From the NCBI RefSeq assembly GCF_004379255.2, contig NC_056035.1, positions 27,962,502-28,026,501 of the forward strand: a stretch of DNA of 64,000 nucleotides, read 5' to 3'. The stretch is from Salvia splendens. Lineage: Eukaryota; Streptophyta; Magnoliopsida; Lamiales; Lamiaceae. Shown piece by piece: positions 32,972 to 42,689 of the stretch (positions are counted from its first letter, which is position 1; each line of letters begins with the position of its first letter). Position numbers and translations under genes: made by a program. Under the pieces are notes generated by a model. That model ran no database searches. It saw nothing but the letters and a program-made list of their open reading frames with translations, and had not been told where the DNA came from.

Positions 32972-33664
32972 TGTTATGAAAGTATGCAAAAGATCGATGA
33001 TGACAACCATGCGAAAAAGAAAGAACACTAGAGTTTTACGTGGTTCGATCGTAAGATCTACGTCCACGGCCAAAGGCAATATGATTCAGTATATTGAGAA
33101 ATATGCAGAGATTTACAATCACTCAAGAACTCTCTCCAAGAACTCAACACCTCTAATCTAATTCTAAACCAAGAACTAATCAAGTGATAGTTTGGAGACT
33201 CTTTTCTTGAATATTGAAGTAGCTGATTAACTATTTCAGATGCAGCCTTCGTCTGCTTTATATCAGTCCCTTCATCCTCCAACGGCTCTCTTGAGATGTT
33301 AGTTATCAAATCAGTTATAACTGTTCCAACGGCTACTTCCTGTTTCTCGGTTTGCATCAACATGCCGAAGTGCTGCATGATGCCGAAGTGCTGCATGATG
33401 CCGAAGTTCAATGAAATGCCGAGCTCAATGAAATGCCGAGCTCAATAAACCGCCGAGCTCAATAAAACACCGAGCTCACCGAGCTCAATAAAACACCGAG
33501 CTCACCGAGCTCAATAAAACGCCGAGCTCAATAAAACGCCGTGCTCAATAATATGCCGAGCTCAATAATATCTTGAACGAGCTCAACCTCTAACAAATCT
33601 GCAGCTGTTGAGAATGACATTGATTTTTAGCTTGCTGCATCCAACGGTGATTGTGAGATTATAC
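32972..33664 (-). repeat. 5' LTR of copia 2
   Basis: It matches the 28191 copy at a constant offset of 4781 bp with no difference that I could find. It would carry the promoter for the minus-strand transcript. The same GAGCTC-rich repeat block lies at about 33351-33580. Confidence 0.9.
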
Positions 33665-33801
33665 AAATTTGTCCATCGACATATTTCTAACAAACTCAAA
33701 CTATTTAAGAGAAGAGATGAAGGCTAAGAAGATACAGTTTCAACCAAGCAATTTATTTCCAGCATAAGAAACCAATGCTGTTATAAATGAATCAGATACA
33801 A
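33665..33801. other. Short segment between copia 2 and the TRIM
   Basis: Non-repetitive sequence of element C. Read on the minus strand it continues the exon-like sequence on the other side of the TRIM. Confidence 0.4.
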
Positions 33802-34308
33802 TGATACAGACCAAACAGGAGAACTCATCCCAAAAGACTAGTCTGTTAGGAGAGAGAGTCCATTTAGTCTATATACCCCACATCAGTTGTTCTCACAACC
33901 GATGTGGGAATTGAGTCCGTAACATTCGACCCTCCTTTAAGGGTCAACGTCCTCATTGGTCACGGCCACGTTGGTCACGGCTGGTTCTTTGCCAGGCCAC
34001 CACTCCGTGGGCCACCACTCCGAGTTCTCGTTGGTCACGGCCACGTTGGTCACGGTGGATTCTTTGCCCGGCCACCACTCCGTGGGTGACCACTCCGAGC
34101 GGTCCCAAACGCACTCCTTGGTCACGGCGAGTTCGTTGCCCGGCCACCACTCCGAGCCGTTTGGGCTCTCAATGAAAGCACCAATTGATACAGACCAAAC
34201 AGGAGAACTCATCCCAAAAGACTAGCCTGTTAGGAGAGAGAGTCCATTTAGTCTATATTCCCCACATCAGTTGTTCTCACAACCGATGTGGGAATTGAGT
34301 CCGTAACA
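33802..34308 (-). mobile_element. TRIM: miniature LTR retrotransposon (507 bp)
   Basis: Two 123-bp terminal direct repeats (33802-33924 and 34186-34308) differ at only a few positions and are flanked by the perfect 5-bp duplication TACAA (33797-33801 and 34309-34313). On the minus strand each LTR starts TGTTACGGACTC and ends TGTATCA. A primer site ATTGGTGCTTTCATTGAGAG follows the 5' LTR, and a purine tract AAAGGAGGGTCGAA precedes the 3' LTR. The 261-bp interior contains tandem copies built on GGCCACCACTCCG and GGTCACGGCCACGTTGG. On the minus strand it is open for 91 codons, starting in the LTR (MSSPVWSVSIGAFIESPNGS) with repeats of EWWPGKE and VTNVAVTNE. No gag or pol is present. Confidence 0.93.
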
Positions 34309-34313
34309 TACAA

Positions 34314-34620
34314 TCATCTTCGTTTTTTTCAACGTACAACCCGTTGTGTTTGATATACTCGATAACTTCATCTCCTGTCAAATACTTGACTGATAATCCT
34401 CTCGAAATGCAATCTCTGCAACGAAGAATCGAAAATTGCAGGGCATATTTAATATTTCAACATCAATTTCTCAGATTCAGCCTAGAACATCTATACTGTG
34501 GCATTCAACATTCGTTCTTACCTCAATCCAGTCGAACTGATCCCATTTGGCACCACTTCATCCACGACCATGATATTATTCTGCAAAATCATAGAGCCGA
34601 CGTTCAAGATGAATTTTCTG
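34314..34620 (-). pseudogene. Exon-like fragments of an unknown gene, interrupted by the TRIM
   Basis: Reading the minus strand, an exon-like frame VVDEVVPNGISSTGL ends at a GAGGTAAG donor-like site near 34535. After an intron-like stretch, a TTGCAG acceptor near 34420 is followed by RDCISRGLSVKYLTGDEVIE, then YIKHNGLYVEKNEDDC, which runs up to the TRIM target site. The pairing of donor and acceptor with open frames suggests real gene sequence. I do not recognise the protein. It may be cargo of element C or a relic of the host locus. Confidence 0.4.
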
Positions 34621-34791
34621 AAAATGACATATTTACCCTTTTTATGAAGTAGATCTAAGTTTGAATCTCAGGCACAAGATTATAAAATATGTGTGGTCCA
34701 GATTTGGTTATAGAGTTATCACGAAAATTATGGGTTATCATATGATCACAACTCTATAACTCTCTCTATATATATATATCTATATATATAT

Positions 34792-35106
34792 GGGAGCGTT
34801 ATTCTCATATTCATCCCTTAGATCCTTTATTCTTCTTAATATGGGCCGTTAGATCTCATTTATCAACGGTTCAGATGATCTGCATTATTACACTATAATG
34901 GTGCATTATTAGTCGGTGTGCATTATTCAACTGAAAATCTGCATTACACTATAATGGTGCATTATTAGTCGGTGTGCATTATTCAACTGAAAATCTGCAT
35001 TATTAAATGACACGTGGCACCAATCTTAGCGTCGGATGACAAAATCGTGGGGCTGTGATTAAAAAGAACAAAGAACAAAAGATACAAAAAGGAAATGAAT
35101 ACATCC
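34792..35106. mobile_element. Small (TA)n-flanked TIR element D
   Basis: It is flanked on both sides by TA-rich tracts. The left end has TTATTCTCATATTCATCCC, then TTTATTCTTCTTAATATGG, then GGGCCGTTAGATCTC. The reverse-complemented right end has ATTCATTTCC, TTGTTCTTTGTTCTTTTTAA and CAGCCCCACG. The inverted similarity is degenerate. The interior holds a perfect direct repeat of about 60 bp (TGCACTATAATGG-type sequence with ATTAGTCGGTGTGCATTATT). Confidence 0.6.
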
Positions 35107-35135
35107 ATATATATACATATATATATATATATACA

Positions 35136-35790
35136 GAGTTGTGATCAATGTCGAACCAATTTTAAAGACCGAACTAGAGACCAAATCTGGGCCATTAGAT
35201 CTAGTTTTTTTGATGAGATGTGCTGTTGTGTAAATTTTTCGGTCTTCATTACAAGCCCATTTTACTTCATTGTATAGGTTTATTACTTCATTCCGTACGT
35301 AATACCTTGAAACTACAACATGTTTTTACTTTATTCCAGTAGGTTTTGAAATGATTCAACATATGTTTCATTTGAATTCATTGACCTGAGTTTTTACTTT
35401 ATTTACATAAAAAAATGCAATTTATTCAAGTGCGTTTATTACTTCATTCAGAAACGTTATTACTTCAATGGATAAGGTTTTTACTTCATTCCAGTAGGAC
35501 TTCAAATGCTTCTACACATACTTCATTCCAATAATTTATTACATCATTCCATGTGTTTATTACACCATATCAGCGTTGTGCCGGTGGTGATAGATATTGT
35601 AGAGAGAAAGAACGGCACGCGACGGCAAAACCACATTTACGTACTGGAATGAAGTAATAATCCTGCTGGAATGAAGTAAAAACCTACTGGAATGAAGTAA
35701 AAACCTACTGGAATGAAGTTAAATCTTCGTAACATGTTAGTATGACTTATTTACATTCGGATGAATTAAAATATGCTCGTGATAAAGGCG
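35136..35790. mobile_element. (TA)n-flanked element E, one clear end
   Basis: The left end is GAGTTGTGATCAATGTCGAA, with the word CGAAC twice 18 bp apart (CGAACCAATTTTAAAGACCG), then GGGCCATTAGATCTAG. TA tracts lie on both sides, but the right end does not mirror the left. Repeats of TTACTTCATTCCAGTAGG occur in one orientation near 35330 and 35480, and inverted as CTACTGGAATGAAGTAAAA near 35640-35715. Confidence 0.55.
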
Positions 35791-35816
35791 AATATATATA
35801 TATATATATATATATA

Positions 35817-36100
35817 GGAAAATGATCAATACAAAACTTGATCTCAATACAAAATCCAGACCAAATCCTGACCATGAGATTTGATAATCCAATGGTCAAT
35901 AAATAAACAAAAACACGGAGGGTCATTGTAAAGCAGTTTTAGGTCATATTATAAACTTTGGGTTTGAGGTCAGGTTAAGATCATTTCATGTCATCCTTAC
36001 TATAATGACATAAAAATAAGCTTACAATGACCTAAAAATGACTTTTGTATGCTTGGTTCTGCATTTTTGTATTAAGAATGGTTTTGCATGGATCAAAACC
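35817..36100. mobile_element. Small TIR element F in (TA)n
   Basis: The left end is GAAAATGATCAATACAAAAC, with ATACAAAA repeated 18 bp later. The reverse-complemented right end is GGTTTTGATCCATGCAAAAC, with AATACAAAAATGCAGAACC further in. TA tracts flank both sides. Several copies of AATGACCTAAAAATGAC or AATGACATAAAAATAAG lie inside. It is non-coding. Confidence 0.7.
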
Positions 36101-36124
<24 letters not shown>

Positions 36125-36132
<8 letters not shown>

Positions 36133-37111
36133 ATCAATTTATTTGGGCTTTGCACTATATAAATCGGCCCATTTTAACCATGCAGCCCACATCCATTTCT
36201 TTACAGTAAATTATACTTCCCTAGTCTTGTCTCTTCTTAGATCATTTGCAAATGATATAAATTAGCATAAATGGTACATATGGACATTTTAGGTAGTTCC
36301 ATCAAAATATAAATATTTGGAACGACACGGGTTTTAATGCACAATTGATAAAATAAAAGAGGGGTAGAAAGAAAAAAGTAATTATAATTGTAAATAGAGA
36401 ACGAGGCTCACCTTATTAAAGAGAAAAAAGTTATTGAAAATAGAAGATGTTATTTTTAAGGGACGGCTCGAATGGAAAAAGTCCATATTTTTATCACAGG
36501 GATGGAGTATTTTATATTTACGAGAAATTTATGATAATTAATGAATTTATCTATTAAATATTTATCCTTTTATAATTATTTAGGAAAAGAATTAAGTTTT
36601 TAAATTAATTAATTATTGATTTAGAAAAAAGATAACTCGTTCCATCATAATGCTACAGGATAATAGCTAATCAAAACTAAAAAGATGAATTATGTAAAGG
36701 AGATAGTGACATTTTAGAACTATGGACTGGACTAAGGAGGCTATGGAGCAGCTAGTTTCTCTTTTAATGATAAACTGCGAAGGCGATTCAACTGAGGCTG
36801 GAGGCAGACCGAGGGGTGAACGAACTCTTACGGAAGAATTGCTTGGATCCGTAGTCAGATGAGATCGACTCGTTGGTTTAGATCTTTCTATTTTTTTATT
36901 TTTTATTTTTTATTTTTTGTTGAGTTGTTGGATATGGTGCAAGTTGTGTAGTGCTGTTTTGTGGTTGCTGGATATAAACTCTGATTATTGCATTGTTGGA
37001 GTAATTTTATCTTTGATTGTTGCATTGCTGGAGTAATTAACCTCTGATTGTTGCATTGTTGGATTGTGTGTGCATTTTGTGGTTGTTTATGATTCAGATT
37101 TGGTGTATAAT
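36125..37111. other. Intergenic DNA, possible gene relic
   Basis: Mostly AT-rich. A more balanced segment at 36690-36880 contains a short open frame listed separately. It is followed by a T-rich tract and three near-copies of TGATTGTTGCATTGTTGGA (36976-37065). Confidence 0.4.
36722..36862 (+). CDS. Hypothetical 46-codon frame
   Basis: ATG to TGA encodes MDWTKEAMEQLVSLLMINCE, GDSTEAGGRPRGERTLTEEL, LGSVVR. The amphipathic first half and good coding-like composition stand out from the surrounding AT-rich DNA, and a T-rich intron-like stretch follows. It could be a first exon, a small peptide gene or chance. I do not recognise it. Confidence 0.25.
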   Translation: MDWTKEAMEQLVSLLMINCEGDSTEAGGRPRGERTLTEELLGSVVR

Positions 37112-38453
37112 CAGTGGCGGATCCAGGGGGCAGGAGGGGGCGGTCGCCCCCTCCATGCGACTACTTTTCCCTTATCTCGGATGTATATTTTCCATATTCG
37201 CCCCTCCGTTGTCTCCGACATTGCCCCGTTGACCGAAAAAAATAACCATTATCTCCCAAGCTCAATTGAAATAAAATTTTAAAACTCAACTCAAGCCCAA
37301 TTAAAAAAGAACTAAAAGCCCAATTGTATCTACCTTTTCAATAAAATTAAACTCTAATAAATAAAAAATAATAATGAATAAATGGAGACTTTTGAATTTG
37401 TATTCATCCTTATGTTGATGAAACATTTGTTGGGGGTTATTCAACCATTGTCTTGTGCCTTGCAACAAAGAGATCAAGATATTTTAAATGCGATTTTCTT
37501 GATAGAGAATGTGAAAGAAAACTTAAGATCATTTCGAGCATTTGGATGGGATACTTTCTTGCAAGAAGTGAATGATTTTTGTGGGGCAAATGACATTTCA
37601 ATAACAAACATGGATGATGATGCTCCAAAGCAGATTAGTTAGAGGAATGGTTCAAACATCAAGAACTACCATCATTATCGCGTTGAAATATTTTGTCAGG
37701 TAATTTAAATTTAATATCTTATTCATTTACTAAATTAGAATCATCTTGATATTTAATCTTTCTTGTGTGTCAATTAGGTCGTCGACTTACTTACACAAGA
37801 GATGGAAAATCGTTTCTCTGAGGCATCCACATACTTGCTAAGTTGTATGGCATGCCTCGATCCAAAAAATGATTTCGCTGCTTTTAATGTTCATAAGCTT
37901 GTTCATCTTGCTACTCTTTACCCAAAGGACTTCACATCGACTCAACATACTGAATTGTTTAAACAACTTGAAACTTTTGTTGATGTTGTGAGAAGAGATG
38001 CACGATTGAATGGTATTGAAGATTTGGCTAGCCTATCTCAGAAGATTGTTGAAACCAAGAAAGATAAAGTTTTTCCATTGGTTTATCGTCTGATTGAGTT
38101 GGTATTGATCTTACCTATAGCGACTGCATCTGTTGAAAGAGTATTTTCAGCAATGGAATTTGTCAAGACTGACTTGCGGAATAGGATGTGAGATAAGTGG
38201 TTGAATGACAGTTTGGTAGTATACAATGAAAGATCCATCTTTGCTAGTGTTTCTAATGAACGAATCTTGAAACGTTTTCAAGTTATGGATACCCGTAGAA
38301 ATCAGTTGTCTCGGTTAACAGATGCTAGAGCTACTTGAATTGTAATAGACTTTCATTTTACTAAAAATACATATTGAAGTATTATATTTATTATTTTATT
38401 ATTTTATTATTTTATTCCGCCCCTTCTGTTTTTTAATCCTGGATCCGCCACTG
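37112..38453 (+). mobile_element. hAT element with truncated ZMYM/DUF4371-type transposase
   Basis: Both ends begin CAGTGGCGGATCCAGG (left forward, right reverse complement) and continue into GGGGGCGG or GGGGCGG. The right flank GGTGTATT and left flank GGTGTATAAT look like an 8-bp duplication with two extra bases on the left. The interior holds pieces of a hAT transposase. The element is too short for a complete gene, so it is an internal deletion derivative. Confidence 0.82.
37382..38337 (+). pseudogene. hAT transposase remnant with C-terminal dimerisation domain
   Basis: The first piece (37382-37642) encodes LLGVIQPLSCALQQRDQDIL and so on, like the middle of plant ZMYM1-like/DUF4371 hAT transposases. 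After an intron-like gap (GGTAATTT near 37699 to TTAG near 37777) the second piece runs from 37802 with FSEASTYLLSCMACLDPKN and reaches the hATC dimerisation region (LILPIATASVERVFSAMEFV near 38101). A TGA at 38189-38191 interrupts it, and the domain then continues DKWLNDSLVVYNERSIF to 38337. The N-terminal zinc finger and catalytic part are absent. GGA to TGA is the likely change at the stop (inference). Confidence 0.8.
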
Positions 38454-38843
38454 GGTGTATTGGAGCATATGGATGCTGTCAATTCGAATTTTGTAATCAC
38501 AAAAGAGTATTTATTGTTTGTTTTATGGAGAAATGAAAAGATGCAACATTAAATTTGTTAAAAATTCACTTCAGATTTATTTTCTGTGTAAAACTGCATC
38601 TAATTCTAAAATGCAACATTTAATTTTCAAGATCATCATTTAATTTGACGAATTTATCTTCAATTTTTGATAGTTAGAGAAGAAAAAAAAAATACACTAC
38701 ACCAATATTATTAATAATAATTCAAAAAGTAAAAGGCACCCATCACATCACATTATCTACTTTATTATACACACACTTAATTCACTAAACATCCATTTCT
38801 TAGACTCCGTGCCCAAAAGTTCCGCCTCTATTAAGGCGAAACG
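38454..38843. other. Intergenic DNA ending in a Stowaway-like fragment
   Basis: No gene. At 38805-38851 the sequence CTCCGTGCCCAAAAGTTCCG and AACGGAGGGAGT resembles Stowaway MITE ends. The next hAT is inserted in its GAGGGAGT. Confidence 0.45.
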
Positions 38844-38851
38844 GAGGGAGT

Positions 38852-39928
38852 TAGGCATGCACAAACCGAACCAAATCGGCGGTTAACTGCCGATTCATAA
38901 CCCGAAACCGGAACCGGCGGCGGCCGTTCGAACCGCCGGACAGTTCGGCAGTTCGGACGGTTCGATTCGGGTCGACGATTTTCAAAAACTGGAACCGCCG
39001 GTTCAATGGTTCGAACCGGCGGTTAAAATAAAAAAAATCATTATTTATAAAAATTAATTTTTATAATATCCCATATTTATAATAATTTTTAAATTATTAT
39101 TTTAAAATTAATTTTCATAAAAAAATAAATACAAAAATTTAATAATATCCCATATTTATTTGTTGGGCCTTTGAATTTAAGAAACCATTCTTGGTTGTTT
39201 CTCTTTTATAAAGACATCCTTGAATATTTTCTTTTATAACTATATGTTTAGATTATTCATTAATCTTTTTCCAATGTAGAAGACAAAACTTTCTTTATTT
39301 TTTCCATTTTATTATTTACTATTTTTATATTTATTTTTGTCATAATTCTTTTCTAAGACAAATTTATAGTTAATAATAGCATCAACTAGAATAGTTTAGT
39401 TATAATAGTTTAATTAAATTTGAATGTGGCAAGTTGCTCATAATTTATATATTTATAGAATGTGAACATGTTCAAATAATTGGATTTAAATGTAGGTATG
39501 TTACTCATTTTTCTCAATGTATTGATTAAAACGTGCAAAAAAGCAACAATTAATATAATTTGTATAAGAATGATAAAAATAGACGATTAAAAAAACAACC
39601 AATATTTAAATTTATTGTTTAAGACTTCAAGTCTTTAGTGATTTGCAATAAAACAATTTTCTTCGTGATTTTTTGAATTTTATTTACGCACATTCCATAG
39701 ATAAATAAAGAAGAAAATGCAAAAAAAAAAAATTGAACCACTGAACCGGCCCGGAACCGGCGGTTTTGGCTGGAAACTGGCGGTTTCGAACCGTCGCTCG
39801 AACCGGCGGTTTTTTGAACCAGAACCGCCTAAACCCTTGGCGGGCCGGTTCAGGTTCATGATTTTTTTGAACCGTGAACCGCCGGTGACGAACCGGAACC
39901 GCCGGTTTTTGAACCGTTTGCATGCCTA
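38852..39928. mobile_element. Non-autonomous hAT element with ACCGGCGGTT arrays
   Basis: The left end is TAGGCATGCACAAACCGAAC and the reverse-complemented right end is TAGGCATGCAAACGGTTC. A perfect 8-bp duplication GAGGGAGT flanks it (38844-38851 and 39929-39936). Both subterminal parts are dense in AACCGGCGGTT and GAACCGCCGG words in both orientations. The AT-rich core includes CATTCTTGGTTGTTTCTCTT, shared with the fold-back element at 44.5 kb. There is no transposase. Confidence 0.88.
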
Positions 39929-40084
39929 GAGGGAGTATTTATAGACTTGGAGGCTCCTTCTATGATTAGGTAACAATTTCGGCTTCAAAAGGTAAGTTCT
40001 AGCTCGAATTAGGGCAAATTGGGCATCACACCAATCTCAGCGGCCGCTGAGTTGAAGTTATCGGACCATTGGGCGTTGTCTGGA

Positions 40085-40666
40085 TCAGTGCTTGTTAAGG
40101 ATGAAGTTCCTTAACTCGTAGATTTTGCGTCGAACGTCGCGGAGCTTTTGCCCATCGATCAATCCGGCGTCAAAATTAGGGACAGATGCAGTCAAGTGCT
40201 CAAGCTGTGAGACCAAGGCAGCCAACTGTAGATTCGGTTCCAAATTCGGCGTCACCGGATCACGTGCCATGCCGAGAGGCTCCGAACTCGGATATGGCAT
40301 TGGTTCCGGCAAATCGAAGCCCATATAGGGCGGCTGCGCAGGCAGCTGGTCAACAGCCCGTTGCTGGTACGCTCCTAGTTGGTAGTAAGGATTCACGGTC
40401 TGCTCGTCAATATTAAGATTCGAATGTTGAGGCGGTTGATAAGGCTGAGAGTATCCCTGCTGCGTGCACAACCTTGGCGGGTCCCAACAAGAGGGTTGAC
40501 AGGCTTGGTAGGGATTGTGTTGTGGGTGGAGTGTCCCATCCTGTGGATATGGATATGATGGTTGTTGATCTAACGCTCTGTTCGGATGGAGCAGGGGTTG
40601 AGATACGGGCTGCCATGGGTGGTAATCCACCTGCCGGAGTTGATATCCGGTGTAGCCGTACGACAT
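40085..40666 (-). pseudogene. Truncated gag-like protein, Q/P/Y-rich
   Basis: The frame opens with MSYGYTGYQLRQVDYHPWQP shortly after the primer site and is rich in Gln, Pro and Tyr (QPSYPYPQDGTLHPQHNPYQ), as in the N-terminal part of several plant gypsy gag proteins. A short helical part LAALVSQLEHLTASV follows. The last 29 residues or so (FDAGLIDGQKLRDVRRKIYE onward) are encoded by the LTR-derived repeat 40093-40181, so they are a read-through of LTR sequence and not gag. Capsid and zinc-knuckle regions are absent. Confidence 0.55.
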
Positions 40667-40997
40667 GTAGACAGCGATTCGGAGGAAGAGCTCACGATGA
40701 AAGCACCAATTGTTAAGGATGAAGTTCCTTAACTCGTAGATTTTGCGTCGAACGTCGCGGGAGCTTTTGCCCGTCGATCAATCCGGCATCAAAATTAGGG
40801 TTTTGTGCGTTTTGCACGTTTGAAAGGAAAGAGATTAAGAGAAAATAAAATAGAAGGATAATTGTTATTTCTTGAATGAATAATACGAATAACAGTGTCC
40901 ACTATTTATAATAGTGGATACTAACTTAATGAGCAAGACAAAAGATATGGAAAAGATATGCAAATCCATAATTAACTAACTAAATAATAATAATAAT
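40093..40997 (-). mobile_element. Gypsy-like retrotransposon remnant
   Basis: An 89-90 bp segment starting TGTTAAGGATGAAGTTCC occurs directly at 40093 and 40711, and the second copy continues into a TATA-containing LTR-like sequence (minus strand ATTATAAATAGTGG) up to 40997. On the minus strand the right copy is followed by a primer site ATTGGTGCTTTCATC and then a gag-like frame. So this is LTR, primer site, gag start, then the 3' end of another LTR, with everything between lost. Copia 3 is inserted in its (AAT)n tract. Confidence 0.65.
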
Positions 40998-41985
40998 TGT
41001 GGAATGGTGGACTAACCATTTGGGCTTGGAATTAATTCGGCTGGGCCGTTTTAATTGATGGCCCATTCTCAGTGTAATGAGCCCTTTCTGTCTTGGCCCA
41101 TTACTTAATGAAGAGGGACCCCGATGGCTGCCACCTGTCACCTCCACTCGGATCAAGGCTATGAGCCGTCGGATTTGAGGTGTGTTTCCTCTGAGTCTAT
41201 TTGAGACTCTTGTGACTCTTCACTCTCTTATTCTTATCTCTATTCTCTCTCTCTCTCTCTTCGAGCTCTTGCTCCAGCTTCTCTCTAAGAAACCTCTCTT
41301 TCATCTGAAACTCTGGCCGATTTTCTTCTCCGATGGCTTCGGTCTCTTCTTTTTAGTAAGGATCGAGTGTTATCTCACAACCTCTGAGTTGATCTGGAGA
41401 TTTGTGTGAGTTCAAACGGTTGAGTTTGTCTCTGTGTGATTTCTGGGAAGTTCATCGGTTGGTGTCTTAGATCTGTGAGTTCTGAGTGTTCTTGAGACCG
41501 TGCAGATGAGATTCTGAGTGTTTGGCTGTGGTGAGTGACATTCTGTGGTAGTAATCGGGTAACCCTAGCTCGGGGTTAGATTTTGTCCACGGTGCTCACT
41601 TGTGACTTGTTGGATAAGGCAGAGGAGGTCCCTGGCCCTTGTGAAGTTGTTGTTGCGACCTGAGCCATCCCCTGTTCTTGGTGTTCCAAGTTTCATTGTT
41701 TACAGTGTTTTTCTGTTCAGATCCGGATAGGATCTGTTCTTCTTATTACTAATGAGTTTGGTAAGTGTGCAGGTGAAATACAGTGAGGAGTCCGGTGCTA
41801 TTGCAAGAGGTTATAATCTTGTAATAGATCAGGGTTCTCTGTAAATTCTTGTACTCTCTGTTTGGTTCTTGTTTATAATACTTGGTGTTGTAACTTGGCT
41901 TGTACTTCTGAGATTATCCATCTCAGTCTCTGCCATATAAAAGAGGTCCCGGTAATTAGTGAACCTAAGTGATCTTATCCCTACA
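40998..41985 (+). repeat. 5' LTR of copia 3
   Basis: It is colinear with the 3' LTR over about 987 bp with scattered mismatches and a length difference in a CT microsatellite (near 41245, TCTCTCTCTCTCTC against the shorter tract near 49203). Confidence 0.92.
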
Positions 41986-41986
41986 G

Positions 41987-42000
41987 TGGTATCAGAGCCA
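41987..42000 (+). other. Primer-binding site of copia 3
   Basis: TGGTATCAGAGCCA one base after the LTR end, complementary to initiator methionine tRNA as in copia 1. Confidence 0.88.
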
Positions 42001-42689
42001 CGGGGGGATCACTTGGGCACGCCGGGTCGCTAAAACTAAGGAGGTGGGCTCGTCAGAGTAAAGCTCGGCCTCCGGTATAGGCCCAGAGGTAAGACGGTTA
42101 CTCCTTAACGAAGGGTATCCGCTCTGGTAAATTGGCTTACACTCTAAAACTTTTTCAGCTTTCTAGTCTAGGTTTGGGCAGTTGTTTCTGGTAGTTACCA
42201 CTGGTCGTGGTCTAGGACTATGTGCTCTTGACTTGTGATATGTTTCTTGATGCAATTCTGCTTAATTTACTTCTGTTGACTGCTCTGTGATTGTATTTGT
42301 GTTTCCAGAGCCTAATTCTGTGTCTTGAGTGAATTACCTATCCACCCTGTGCCAGTAACCACCTTGAGTGACCCCCTGCGCCCTCATACATTAGGTGATT
42401 GCGAACTGGGAAATCCTCCTGCCGGGGTACACGTGACAGATAGGGAGGAACTCTGTCTGGACCTGTTCTGTGAGGTTTCTGGAACCATTTCTTTGAAATT
42501 GTGTGGAGTTTTGTTGTCCTGTGTATGTGTGTGCCTTGTTTCTGTGTTCTCTATATGAGAAATCCCTACATATCTGTGTTAAGTGCTTTAAGTGGACTCT
42601 CAAAGTGTTGTATGTTTAATTCCACCTTCTGTGACAGTAAGGTGGTTTGTTGTGTTTTCTGTATAGCTGGTACTGTTATCTGTGTAAAA

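Larger units (their letters stand above)
28191..33664 (-). mobile_element. Ty1-copia retrotransposon 2, apparently intact
   Basis: Two LTRs (28191-28883 and 32972-33664) lie a constant 4781 bp apart, and I found no difference between them by eye. The internal region has one uninterrupted gag-pol frame on the minus strand. Next to the 5' LTR (the right-hand one) the sequence TGGCGCCGTCTGTGG can serve as primer site, and a purine-rich AAGGTGGAG precedes the 3' LTR. Identical LTRs plus a full frame imply a very recent insertion that could still be mobile. I could not define a clean 5-bp target duplication; the right-hand end appears to lack a few terminal bases (CTCCAA). Confidence 0.93.
18483..34754. 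mobile_element. Candidate third family member (C), split by retrotransposons
   Basis: A left-type end begins at 18483 (AGGGGTGCATTATAATGATA, then a second GATAACCC 18 bp further on, then ATAACTAAATCT). A right-type end lies at about 34627-34754 (reverse complement GAGTTGTGATCATATGATAA, with ACCACACATATTTT and GGGTAAATATGTCATTTTC). Stretches of the GATAAAATGATAG minisatellite occur between them (26.5, 27.0-27.4 and 28.0-28.1 kb). Subtracting two copia elements and a TRIM leaves roughly 3 kb. The outermost bases of the two ends are of different subtypes, so they may belong to separate elements. Confidence 0.4.

Noticed and set aside
28918..32979. Several plus-strand frames of 60-195 codons
   Set aside because: Shadows on the antisense strand of the intact copia 2 gag-pol gene.
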